Below, one piece after another: positions 1 to 6,529 of a stretch of DNA of 6,790 nucleotides (positions are counted from its first letter, which is position 1; the number at the start of each line of letters is the position of its first letter). The translations under genes and the position numbers were made by a program. The stretch lies in contig VBAN01000136.1 of the NCBI GenBank assembly GCA_005882445.1, positions 1 through 6,790 on the forward strand. Reading direction: 5' to 3'. The notes under the pieces are model-generated. The model worked only from the letters and a program-made list of their open reading frames with translations. It was not told the DNA's origin and did not search any database. The stretch is from Candidatus Segetimicrobium genomatis. Its GTDB lineage: Bacteria > Sysuimicrobiota > Sysuimicrobiia > Sysuimicrobiales > Segetimicrobiaceae.

Positions 1-27
1 CCTGCGGAAGGGCGGCGCGCACAGCAA

Positions 28-684
28 ATGCAAAGACTTCGGGTTCTCGTTGTCGACGACACCACCCTGATGCGTCAGGGCATCAGGAGCCTCCTCGAGA
101 AGCGGGAGAACATCGAGTTCGTGGGCGAAGCCTCGAGCGCCCAGGAAGCGGCCGACATGGCGGAAAGCCTTGTGCCGGACGTCATCCTGCTGGATCAGGA
201 CATGCCCGGGCTCGACAGCGTCATCGCGATCAGGCTCATCAAGGAGCGCCTCCCGAAGACCGAGATCATCGTACTGGCCGAAGACACCAACGACGAGGAA
301 TCGTTTCGGACCCTGGAGGCCGGGGCGACGGGCTATGTCCTCAAGGACATTGATCCGGAGAACCTCCTCCGGGCGATTGAGGGCGTCTGCAACGGCAGGA
401 CGCTCATGCATCCGCACATCGCCCGGCAGCTGGTGGAGCGGTTTCGGACGCTGGCGCGGGAGAAGAACGGCAAGGATGGCCTCTACCTCGGCGGTCTCAC
501 GACCCGCGAGCTCGAGATCTTGCTGGAAATGACCCGGGGGGCAACCGACCGGGAGATCGCCCGCAAGACCTTTATCAATACGACAACCGTCAAGAGCCAC
601 ATCCGCTCGATCTTCCGCAAGATCGGCGCGAAGAATCGGACCCAAGCCGTCGTCTACGTGCTCAAGAACGGGCTGGTCCACTAA
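28..684 (+). CDS. NarL/FixJ-family response regulator (receiver + LuxR HTH)
   Basis: This 218-residue protein is a two-component transcription factor. An N-terminal receiver domain spans about residues 3-120. It has the acidic pair D10-D11, the phospho-acceptor D56 in LLDQDMPG, and K106 in GYVLKD with the aromatic Y103. A LuxR-type helix-turn-helix at about 155-215 begins LTTRELEILL and carries TVKSHIRSIFRKIGAKNRTQA. Length and domain order are normal for the NarL family. The Ser/Thr expected after the beta4 strand is Ala84 (IIVLA). The ATG at 28 places the first beta strand right after the start, as in homologues. The frame is open back to the window edge and the nearest SD-like bases (6-11) are far from the ATG, so a slightly upstream start cannot be excluded. 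No histidine kinase is visible. The co-directional position before the polysaccharide operon suggests, as inference only, that it regulates that operon. Confidence 0.93.
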   Translation: MQRLRVLVVDDTTLMRQGIRSLLEKRENIEFVGEASSAQEAADMAESLVPDVILLDQDMPGLDSVIAIRLIKERLPKTEIIVLAEDTNDEESFRTLEAGATGYVLKDIDPENLLRAIEGVCNGRTLMHPHIARQLVERFRTLAREKNGKDGLYLGGLTTRELEILLEMTRGATDREIARKTFINTTTVKSHIRSIFRKIGAKNRTQAVVYVLKNGLVH

Positions 685-963
685 CTGGGCTGCTGGTCCG
701 GCGATTCTGAGATCCAGGCGTTCGTCTGCGTGTTCTGGGGGAGGGGGAAAGATCGTGGCTGAGCGGCATGTCACCGTCAAGGCCGGAGGGGATGGGAGCC
801 CGCCGTCCGCGTCGTCGGTCGGGATACCATTCGCGTACAGGTCGTCCATCTGGAGAGTGAAGGGGCTGTACTTTACCGGCACCCCATCCGGGGGCCGGGA
901 ACTCTGGTGGATTCTGGGGGCGCACGACCCCGAGGGGCCCGGGATCGACAGCGGAGGGGAGCG
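685..963 (+). other. Leader / intergenic region upstream of the polysaccharide operon
   Basis: These 279 bases separate the regulator from the export gene. This is the only gap in the window large enough to hold a promoter and operator. I found no convincing sigma70 -35/-10 pair and no sigma54 -24/-12 pair. There is also no stem followed by a T-run to terminate the regulator transcript. GGGCTGGTCC at 670-679 recurs as GGGCTGCTGGTCC at 687-699, a short imperfect direct repeat. Runs of G and C around 916-943 could form short alternative stems. The main content is the doubtful small ORF annotated separately. Confidence 0.5.
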
Positions 964-967
964 ATGA
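755..967 (+). CDS. Possible small leader ORF, 70 aa, unknown
   Basis: This is a GTG-initiated ORF of 70 codons with no recognisable domain. Two features argue for translation. A purine-rich GGAGG lies at 740-744, ten bases before the GTG. The stop codon overlaps the start of the export gene as ATGA at 964-967, a typical arrangement for translational coupling. Against it, the protein is rich in Gly, Pro, Ser and Arg and has no signal peptide or membrane segment. It looks like a chance reading of GC-rich DNA. It could be a leader peptide that tunes expression of the downstream gene, or an accident. Confidence 0.25.
   Translation: MAERHVTVKAGGDGSPPSASSVGIPFAYRSSIWRVKGLYFTGTPSGGRELWWILGAHDPEGPGIDSGGER
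953..960 (+). promoter_or_regulatory. Ribosome binding site for the export gene
   Basis: GGAGGGGA lies six bases before the ATG at 964. It decides in favour of this start over the in-frame GTG at 907, which has no such sequence and would put 19 polar residues ahead of the signal peptide. Confidence 0.75.
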
Positions 968-1866
968 GACCGAGGATGATGCGGGGAGGAGCGGCGGCAC
1001 TGGTACTGGGGCTCGTGTTGATGACGATTGTCCCGTCCACCAAGGCCCAAGACTACACGGTTGGCCCGGGAGACGCGCTGGATATCTCAGTCCTCGGCGA
1101 GTGGAATGCCCCGGCAGTTGTCGACCCGGATGGGAAGATCGTGATCCCGCTCGCGGGCGAGATCCCGGTCAGCGGTCTCACCCTGTCCCAGGTGACCGAG
1201 AAGGTGACGGTGGCCCTCAAGCCCTTCATTCGGGATCCCCAGGTCATGGTCTCGATCCGTCAGGCGGCGAACCGCAAGCAGCTCGTGTACCTCCTCGGCC
1301 AGGTCCTCCACCCCGGAGCCTATGAGATCCCCGGCTATGAGGTTCAGAGGCAGTGGACAGTGGCGGAACTCATCGCGGTCGCCGGCGGGCCGCTGCCCGG
1401 AGCCGCTCTACAAAAGGCGATTGTCATGAGAAAAGACACATCGATTCCCGTCGACCTCGAACAGCTCATCGTCGAGGGGAACGCATCGGCGAACGTGTCC
1501 CTCAGTGCCGGGGACGTCGTCATCGTGCCCGAGTCGAAAAACCGCGTGACGGTCATGGGCGGGGTCCTGAAGCCGGGCCCGTATCTGTTCAAGGAGGGGG
1601 ACCACGTCGTCGACGTCCTCTCCGCCGTGGGAGGTCCCACGCCGAAAGCGGTGCTCGCGAATATCGGCGTGGTGCGGCTGGAAGGGGCGAAGCCCGCCGT
1701 GAAACCGGTCAACCTGGACAAGTTCTACAAGTCCGCGGATACCGCTCAGAATGTGACCCTCCAGGCCGGAGATGTCGTGTACGTGCCGGAGCAGGGCGGA
1801 ATGAGTTTCGGGGAGCTTCTGAGCTCCTTTAATGGCCTCGCGTACATCTTCTTGCTGCTGAAGTAA
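964..1866 (+). CDS. Polysaccharide export protein (OPX/Wza/GumB-like, SLBB domains)
   Basis: This 300-residue secreted protein should act in the periplasm or outer membrane as part of the polymer export channel. A basic start (MRPRMMR) and a hydrophobic core at about 9-24 form a signal peptide, with likely cleavage after A28 (TKA|QD). The poly-export domain follows immediately (YTVGPGDALDISVLGEW, about 31-100). Two SLBB repeats come next, near 107-189 (LLGQVLHPGAY, LSAGDVVIVPE) and 195-277 (VMGGVLKPGPY, LQAGDVVYVPE). There is no lipobox cysteine, unlike Wza. The last 23 residues form only a short hydrophobic tail ending FLLLK, not the long amphipathic helix that builds the Wza outer-membrane barrel. 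It may therefore be a periplasmic OPX type that needs a separate outer-membrane partner; this is inference. It is followed after 14 bases by the Wzz-like gene, its usual partner. Confidence 0.92.
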   Translation: MRPRMMRGGAAALVLGLVLMTIVPSTKAQDYTVGPGDALDISVLGEWNAPAVVDPDGKIVIPLAGEIPVSGLTLSQVTEKVTVALKPFIRDPQVMVSIRQAANRKQLVYLLGQVLHPGAYEIPGYEVQRQWTVAELIAVAGGPLPGAALQKAIVMRKDTSIPVDLEQLIVEGNASANVSLSAGDVVIVPESKNRVTVMGGVLKPGPYLFKEGDHVVDVLSAVGGPTPKAVLANIGVVRLEGAKPAVKPVNLDKFYKSADTAQNVTLQAGDVVYVPEQGGMSFGELLSSFNGLAYIFLLLK

Positions 1867-1871
1867 GGGGG
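1865..1871 (+). promoter_or_regulatory. Ribosome binding site for the Wzz-like gene
   Basis: AAGGGGG overlaps the stop codon of the export gene and lies nine bases before the ATG at 1881. This supports that start and coupled translation. Confidence 0.6.
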
Positions 1872-1880
1872 CCGATCAAC

Positions 1881-4064
1881 ATGGAGTTTTGGGCGTATTA
1901 CCGGATCCTCAAGCGACGGCGCTGGCTTCTGGTCGCCGCGCTGCTCGCCGCCATCGTGGTGGCGATCGCGGCCAACCGGCCCCAGGTGGGGGATTTTGAC
2001 TCCTCCGCGAATCTCTCCGTCCCCTCGATGCAGCGGTTCTTCTTCGTCTACGGGACGCAGGGCTCCCAGAATCTCGCCGTCGACCGGACGCCACAGGCGC
2101 TGGACCTTGTCCGGGGCCGGGATCTGGCCGAGCGGGTCGTCCAGCGGTTCAACCTCAGCATGCGTCCAGACGAGCTCCAGCGGAGGCTCATAGTCGAGAA
2201 GGACCCGACGCTCAATCTCATCCGCGTCTCGGTGTCGGGCAAGACGCCCGCCGAAGCGGTAGGGTTGACGAACGCCGTGGCGGACACCGCGGCGTCGTAT
2301 GACCAGGAACTGCAGCGCCGCGAAGCCACGCTGGCCCGAGAGTTTATCGAGAAGCAGGCGGACGGGGTCGCGACGAACCCCCGGGGTGCGGAGGACGCGC
2401 TCCTCGACTTTCAGCAGCAGAACGGAGTCGCCCTCGCCACCCCGGTGAACGCGGAGGTCGCGGGTCTCGAGACGCAGGCCCGGCAGGTGGACCTCTCCTT
2501 GGCGGAGATCGACGCGAGGTTGACCGCGGATCGTGCGCAGCTGCACTCGCAGGCCGCGACAAGGTCCGACAAGGAGATCACGGAGAATCCGATCGCGCAG
2601 ATCCTGCGCGGGCAGCTCGTGCAGCTGGAGGTGGCTCTGACCTCTGAACTGGCCACACACACGGAGCGATACCCCTCCGTGGTCACCACCAAGGCAAAGA
2701 TCCAGGCCATCAAAGACCGTTTGAAGGATGAGTTGAGCAAGGTTGTCTCGACGGAAAAAGTGGCCTTCAACCCCATCTACGACGCGATCGCCAGAGACGT
2801 GATCAATCTGGAGGCCGAGAAGGTCGCGCTCCAGGCGAAGAGAGAGGGCCTCCGGCAGGGCCTCGTTCGGATGACCCGGGCGTTGCCCGACACCGCCCAA
2901 AAGCAAATCGAGCAGTCCCGGCTGGTGAGAAGTGTCGACATCCAAAGCAGGGTCTTCGCCAACCTGCAGGCTCAGGTCACCGATGCAAGGCTCAAAGAGC
3001 AGGAAGTGCAGGTCCTCGGGAGCCTGACGGTCGTGGACCAGGCGCGCACGGCGCGCCGGGCCCCGTTCCGAGGGCTGCAGTTCAAGGTCACGCTCGCCTC
3101 CGTTCTTGGCGTGTTGGGCGGTGCCGGCTTAGCATTTTTCCTGGAGTACCTCGACGATACGCTCAGAACCCCGGAAAACGCCGAGCGCCTGTTGGGAGTC
3201 CCCGCCTTGGTCGCGGTGCCGTTCCACAATCCTCCGTTCGACGAAGCCTACCGGCTGCTTCGGGTCAACGTCGAAGCCAAGAAAAACGGGAACGGAAGGG
3301 GGAAAGGCGGGGGCGGAGGCGCCTTTGTCGTCACCTCGTCGAGACCCCGGGAGGGTTCCTCCACCGTGGTCGCCAACCTGGCGCGCGCTTTCGCCCGGGC
3401 GGGCCGGCGCACGATCGTGGTCGACGCGGCGCTCAGACAGCCTGTCCAGCACGTCAATTTCCTGGTGGCGAATTCGAAGGGGCTGACCGAGGTGCTGAGA
3501 GGGGAGGCCGCGCTCGATGATACGCTCGCGCCGACCACAGTACCCAACCTGTCGGTGCTCCCCAGCGGTGCCATGCGGCCGGGGGCGGACGAGCTGCTGG
3601 GATCGACAGCCATGGCAGATGTGCTCGCCGAGCTGAGGCAGAGGGCGGACGTGGTTCTGGTCGATACGCCCGCCGCCGGCGCTTCCACGGATGCCATCAC
3701 CGTGGCCCGGTTCGCGTCCGGAGTCCTCCTCGTGCTCGACGCCCGCCGGCGGGCTCCCCTGGGGGTCGCGGAGCAGGTGAAGAGCCAGCTCGCGCGGGTG
3801 GGCGCCAAGGTGCTCGGGCTCGTGGTGACCAAGGTCCGTCCCGATCTCGTCCACAGTTACGTGTTCCAGGAGCGCCTCGATGCGCCGCCCAGGCGCCTGC
3901 GGCTGCCCCCTCCTCCTCCACTGGCGGTTTCGGTCTCGGGGGCGGTGGTGCTCTTCTTCGTCCTGGGCGTCCTCGCCGGGCTCGCCGTGAAGGCCGCGCA
4001 GACCTCGGGAGTCTTGCTTTCGATCTGGACCACCGCGGCACAATTGGGAGGTCGCGTCCCGTGA
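1881..4064 (+). CDS. Wzz-type polysaccharide co-polymerase fused to a degenerate BY-kinase-like domain
   Basis: This 727-residue inner-membrane protein should control chain length and couple polymerisation to export. The order is: TM1 at about 15-31 after basic KRRR; a Wzz-type periplasmic region with helical, probably coiled-coil stretches at about 140-375, including the family's ERYPSV segment; TM2 at about 403-421, followed by the typical EYLDDTLRTPENAERLLG; the BY-kinase oligomerisation-type motif EAYRLLRVNV near 454-463; a Lys/Gly-rich linker at 467-480; and then a P-loop-like domain at about 481-655. Key residues are changed. The expected GEGKST is REGSST at 490-495, with Ser493 at the catalytic Lys position. 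Walker A' is DAA at 515-517 instead of DxD. Walker B VLVDTP (D595) is intact. There is no tyrosine cluster. The C-terminus has five prolines (676-680) and a third hydrophobic helix (about 682-703). The fold assignment is firm; loss of kinase activity is inferred. The stop overlaps the next start. Confidence 0.88.
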   Translation: MEFWAYYRILKRRRWLLVAALLAAIVVAIAANRPQVGDFDSSANLSVPSMQRFFFVYGTQGSQNLAVDRTPQALDLVRGRDLAERVVQRFNLSMRPDELQRRLIVEKDPTLNLIRVSVSGKTPAEAVGLTNAVADTAASYDQELQRREATLAREFIEKQADGVATNPRGAEDALLDFQQQNGVALATPVNAEVAGLETQARQVDLSLAEIDARLTADRAQLHSQAATRSDKEITENPIAQILRGQLVQLEVALTSELATHTERYPSVVTTKAKIQAIKDRLKDELSKVVSTEKVAFNPIYDAIARDVINLEAEKVALQAKREGLRQGLVRMTRALPDTAQKQIEQSRLVRSVDIQSRVFANLQAQVTDARLKEQEVQVLGSLTVVDQARTARRAPFRGLQFKVTLASVLGVLGGAGLAFFLEYLDDTLRTPENAERLLGVPALVAVPFHNPPFDEAYRLLRVNVEAKKNGNGRGKGGGGGAFVVTSSRPREGSSTVVANLARAFARAGRRTIVVDAALRQPVQHVNFLVANSKGLTEVLRGEAALDDTLAPTTVPNLSVLPSGAMRPGADELLGSTAMADVLAELRQRADVVLVDTPAAGASTDAITVARFASGVLLVLDARRRAPLGVAEQVKSQLARVGAKVLGLVVTKVRPDLVHSYVFQERLDAPPRRLRLPPPPPLAVSVSGAVVLFFVLGVLAGLAVKAAQTSGVLLSIWTTAAQLGGRVP
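4046..4051 (+). promoter_or_regulatory. Ribosome binding site fixing the GTG start at 4061
   Basis: GGGAGG lies nine bases before the GTG at 4061 and fifteen before the in-frame ATG at 4067. The GTG also forms a GTGA overlap with the preceding stop codon, so the GTG is preferred. Confidence 0.65.
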
Positions 4065-5338
4065 AGATGCTGGAGTCGTCGCTCGAGCTCAAGATCCAGG
4101 GCCGAACGGCCCGGGTAGGAATCATCGGCCTCGGCTACGTGGGCCTTCCACTGGCGGTCGAGGCCGCGAAGGCGGGCTTTTCCGTGCTCGGGGTGGACAC
4201 GGACGCTGTCAGGGCCGCGGGGGTTAACCGCGGGGAGTCCCACATCGCCGACGTCCACACCCAGGTTGTCCGCCGCCTCGTCGAAAGCGAACGGCTCGCA
4301 GCCGCGGCAAGCTATGATGCCCTCCGCGGCGCGGACGTCCTGATCATCTGCGTCCCGACGCCTCTCACGAAGAGCAAAGAACCGGATCTCTCCTACGTGG
4401 TCGCCGCGGCGAAGGGCTGCGTGCCGGTCTTGCGGCGGGACTGCCTCGTGGTCTTGGAAAGCACCACCTATCCGGGGACCACCGTCGAGGTCGTCAAGCC
4501 TGCGCTGGAGGCAAGCGGGCTCCGGGCCGGGTCCGACTTTCACCTGGCGTTCTCCCCCGAGAGGATCGATCCGGGCAACAAGACCCACGCGTTCCGGGAC
4601 ATCCCCAAGATCGTGGGCGGGCTGACCCCCGCGTGCACGCGCGCCGTCCAGACGTTCTATGAGCAGATCGTGAAGCGGGTCGTCGTCGTGTCCTCGCCGA
4701 CGGTCGCCGAGATGGCCAAGGTCTACGAGAACGTGTTCCGCAACGTGAACATCGCGCTGGTGAACGAACTGACCCTGCTCTGCAACCGCATGGGCGTGGA
4801 CGTCTGGGAAGTCATCGACGCGGCCGCCACCAAGCCCTATGGTTTCATGCCCTTCTATCCCGGGCCGGGCGTCGGCGGCCACTGCATCCCGGTCGATCCG
4901 TACTATCTGTCGGCCAAGGCGCGCGAGTACGACTTCCACGCCCGGTTCATCGAACTGGCCGCCACGGTCAACGACAGCATGCCCTACTATGTCCTCTCCA
5001 GGGTCACGGGGGCGCTTGGGGCAAGGGGCAAGACGCTGCGCGGAGCCAGGATCATGGTCCTGTCGCCTTCCCTCAAGATCATCCAGCTGCTGGAGAAGCC
5101 CGGCGCCGTGGTGACCTACCACGATCCGCACGTCCCGTCGATCACCCTCACCAGCCCGGGCGAAACCATCTATTCGGTGCCGCTGACCGACGAGACGTTG
5201 TCAAAAGTCGACTGCGTCATCCTGGCCACCGACCACAGCGACATCGATTACCAGCGACTCCTGGACAAGGCCCCGCTTATCATCGATACGCGAAACCGGC
5301 TGCGCGGCAATACCAACTCGCACGTAGTGAGGCTCTGA
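4061..5338 (+). CDS. UDP-N-acetylglucosamine 6-dehydrogenase-like (WbpA-type) nucleotide sugar dehydrogenase, internally deleted
   Basis: Members of this family oxidise C6 of UDP-sugars twice with NAD to give uronic-acid sugar nucleotides in the cytoplasm. The 425 residues show the NAD site GIIGLGYVGLPLA (GxGxxG at 23-28, ribose-binding D46), CVPTPLTKSKEPDLSYV typical of the WbpA branch, STTYPGTT, and FSPERIDPGN. The catalytic-core motif EMAKVYENVFRNVN has K220 and N224, and the nucleophile C275 sits in GVGGHCIPVDPYYL. In the C-terminal domain, IMVL (331-334) runs straight into SPSLKIIQLLEKPGAVVTYHDP. Homologues carry about 13 residues between these, approximately GVAYK-x-D-x-D-D-x-RE, a conserved UDP-binding stretch. 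The reading frame is kept and the remaining C-terminus (DTRNRLRG) is normal. The enzyme may be inactive or altered, or the deletion may be an assembly error. WecC/TviB-type substrates remain possible. The start is GTG, with overlaps of 4 bases upstream and 1 base downstream. Confidence 0.87.
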   Translation: MKMLESSLELKIQGRTARVGIIGLGYVGLPLAVEAAKAGFSVLGVDTDAVRAAGVNRGESHIADVHTQVVRRLVESERLAAAASYDALRGADVLIICVPTPLTKSKEPDLSYVVAAAKGCVPVLRRDCLVVLESTTYPGTTVEVVKPALEASGLRAGSDFHLAFSPERIDPGNKTHAFRDIPKIVGGLTPACTRAVQTFYEQIVKRVVVVSSPTVAEMAKVYENVFRNVNIALVNELTLLCNRMGVDVWEVIDAAATKPYGFMPFYPGPGVGGHCIPVDPYYLSAKAREYDFHARFIELAATVNDSMPYYVLSRVTGALGARGKTLRGARIMVLSPSLKIIQLLEKPGAVVTYHDPHVPSITLTSPGETIYSVPLTDETLSKVDCVILATDHSDIDYQRLLDKAPLIIDTRNRLRGNTNSHVVRL

Positions 5339-6528
5339 TGAGGGGTGAGGGGCCATCTCCGCGGGCCCTCCTCTGGTCAATCTTTGTGTTCGCCCTCGTG
5401 GTGCGCCTCGCGGTTACCGCCGGAACGATCGGGCTCTCCACCCCGGCTGCCGCGGAGCCTGCCTCCGATAGCCGGATCCACATGAACCTGGTCCAGAATC
5501 TTCTCAATGGGCACGGGTTCAGCTATAACGGCGTGCCCACGGCCATAACACCTCCCCTCTACATCTTTTTTCTTGCAGGTCTCTACACGTTGTTTGGCCA
5601 CCCGGCACCGGTCCGCGTGGTCCAGGTCCTCCTGGGAGCTGCCAGCTGCGTCCTCTTGTATGCGACCGGGCGGAAAATGTTCAACCCCGCAACGGGCCTC
5701 ATCGCGGCAGTGCTCTTGAGCATGTCCCCAGTGCTCGTCTACATCGGAGGCCTCCACCTGACCGAGAATCTGTTCCTGCCCTTGTTGCTACTGTTCCTTT
5801 GGTTGTCAACGTACGTTGCAGAGCAGCCCACTGGTATCAGTGTTGCGGGATTGGGCATCCTGCTCGGTCTTGTCGCTCTCACGCGCGCCGCGTTTGTTTC
5901 CTTCCTGCCATTTGTGCTCATTTGGGCGGTCACCCTCTGGGGAGTTCGCAATCCCCTTGCTTATCGCGTTTACGGGCTCGCAGCAATCAGCGCCAGCCTG
6001 GTCATCATGCCCTGGACCGTTCGCAACTACGTCGCGCTTGGGGCCGTTGTGCCGGTTCAGAGCAATTCGGGGATGATGTTCTGGGCAGGAAACAATCCAC
6101 ATGCCGCGGGAGGCTGGATCTGGCCTGGGAGCGAGACGTGGACGGCCGGCTCACCCCCGGACGATGGGATGTATGGGTGGCGCGGCCTGACCGTAGACCA
6201 GGACAACCAGAGGTACATGCGGGCGGCGATCACCTGGATACGCGAACATCCGCGTGACTATCTCGAGTTGCTGGGACGAAAGCTCGTCCGACTCTATGGG
6301 TTCACCCGGGCCGAAGATGCAGGGGCCCTGCAAGTCCCTCCCACCGTCGTGCTGTTCCACATGCTTCTTCTCATGACGGCGGTGGCTGGCGTGCTTCTCG
6401 CCATTCGCCAATGGCGCAGGTGCTTTCTGCTCCTTGCGCTCGTCATCTTTACCAATGTGACAACGCTGCTATTTAGCGGTGGGACCTTCAGATGGTCAAA
6501 TCGAATGGGCTTGCCGTGGTCCAGCTGA
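5338..6528 (+). CDS. GT39/ArnT-type polytopic glycosyltransferase (PMT_2-like)
   Basis: This 396-residue membrane protein has about ten hydrophobic helices. It resembles the family that transfers sugars from polyprenyl-phosphate carriers on the periplasmic face. After TM1 (about 10-28) the first external loop carries an acidic D44 followed by NLLNGHGFSY and TPPLYIFFLAGLYTLFG, the family's typical catalytic-loop pattern. MPWTVRNY (224-231) and WAGNNPHAAGGW (from W249) match the conserved central segment. The last hydrophobic helix covers about 362-379. The protein then ends at GGTFRWSNRMGLPWSS, where relatives normally continue after an R-x-R-x-x-P-type motif into one or more further helices, so the C-terminus looks short. 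The start ATG shares one base with the preceding stop (TGATG). The gene reads visibly more A/T-rich than the genes before it. The exact sugar and acceptor cannot be told. Confidence 0.82.
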   Translation: MRGEGPSPRALLWSIFVFALVVRLAVTAGTIGLSTPAAAEPASDSRIHMNLVQNLLNGHGFSYNGVPTAITPPLYIFFLAGLYTLFGHPAPVRVVQVLLGAASCVLLYATGRKMFNPATGLIAAVLLSMSPVLVYIGGLHLTENLFLPLLLLFLWLSTYVAEQPTGISVAGLGILLGLVALTRAAFVSFLPFVLIWAVTLWGVRNPLAYRVYGLAAISASLVIMPWTVRNYVALGAVVPVQSNSGMMFWAGNNPHAAGGWIWPGSETWTAGSPPDDGMYGWRGLTVDQDNQRYMRAAITWIREHPRDYLELLGRKLVRLYGFTRAEDAGALQVPPTVVLFHMLLLMTAVAGVLLAIRQWRRCFLLLALVIFTNVTTLLFSGGTFRWSNRMGLPWSS

Positions 6529-6529
6529 G

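Noticed and set aside
1..27. End of an upstream histidine kinase gene
   Set aside because: Only 27 bases are visible. One frame runs open to a stop at 68-70, but its residues match no kinase C-terminal motif.
670..699. Direct repeat GGGCTGGTCC / GGGCTGCTGGTCC around the regulator stop codon, as an operator
   Set aside because: It is short and imperfect, partly inside the coding sequence, and unsupported by any further copy near the operon start.
916..943. Alternative GC-rich hairpins before the export gene, as an attenuator or riboswitch
   Set aside because: The stems are only four to six pairs, one loop is too small, and there is no T-run or known aptamer pattern. Such stems are common by chance in this composition.
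907..963. Longer export protein starting at the GTG at 907
   Set aside because: It would add 19 polar, Arg/Gly-rich residues before a normal signal peptide and has no SD. The ATG at 964 has GGAGGGGA six bases upstream.
1746..2945. Long reverse-strand ORF of 399 codons opposite the Wzz-like gene
   Set aside because: It is a GC-rich antisense shadow with no recognisable domain. The + strand frame has clear Wzz and P-loop motifs.
3857..5131. Long reverse-strand ORF of 424 codons opposite the sugar dehydrogenase
   Set aside because: It has a biased Arg/Gly/His/Asp composition typical of mirrored high-GC coding sequence. The forward frame holds all the family motifs.
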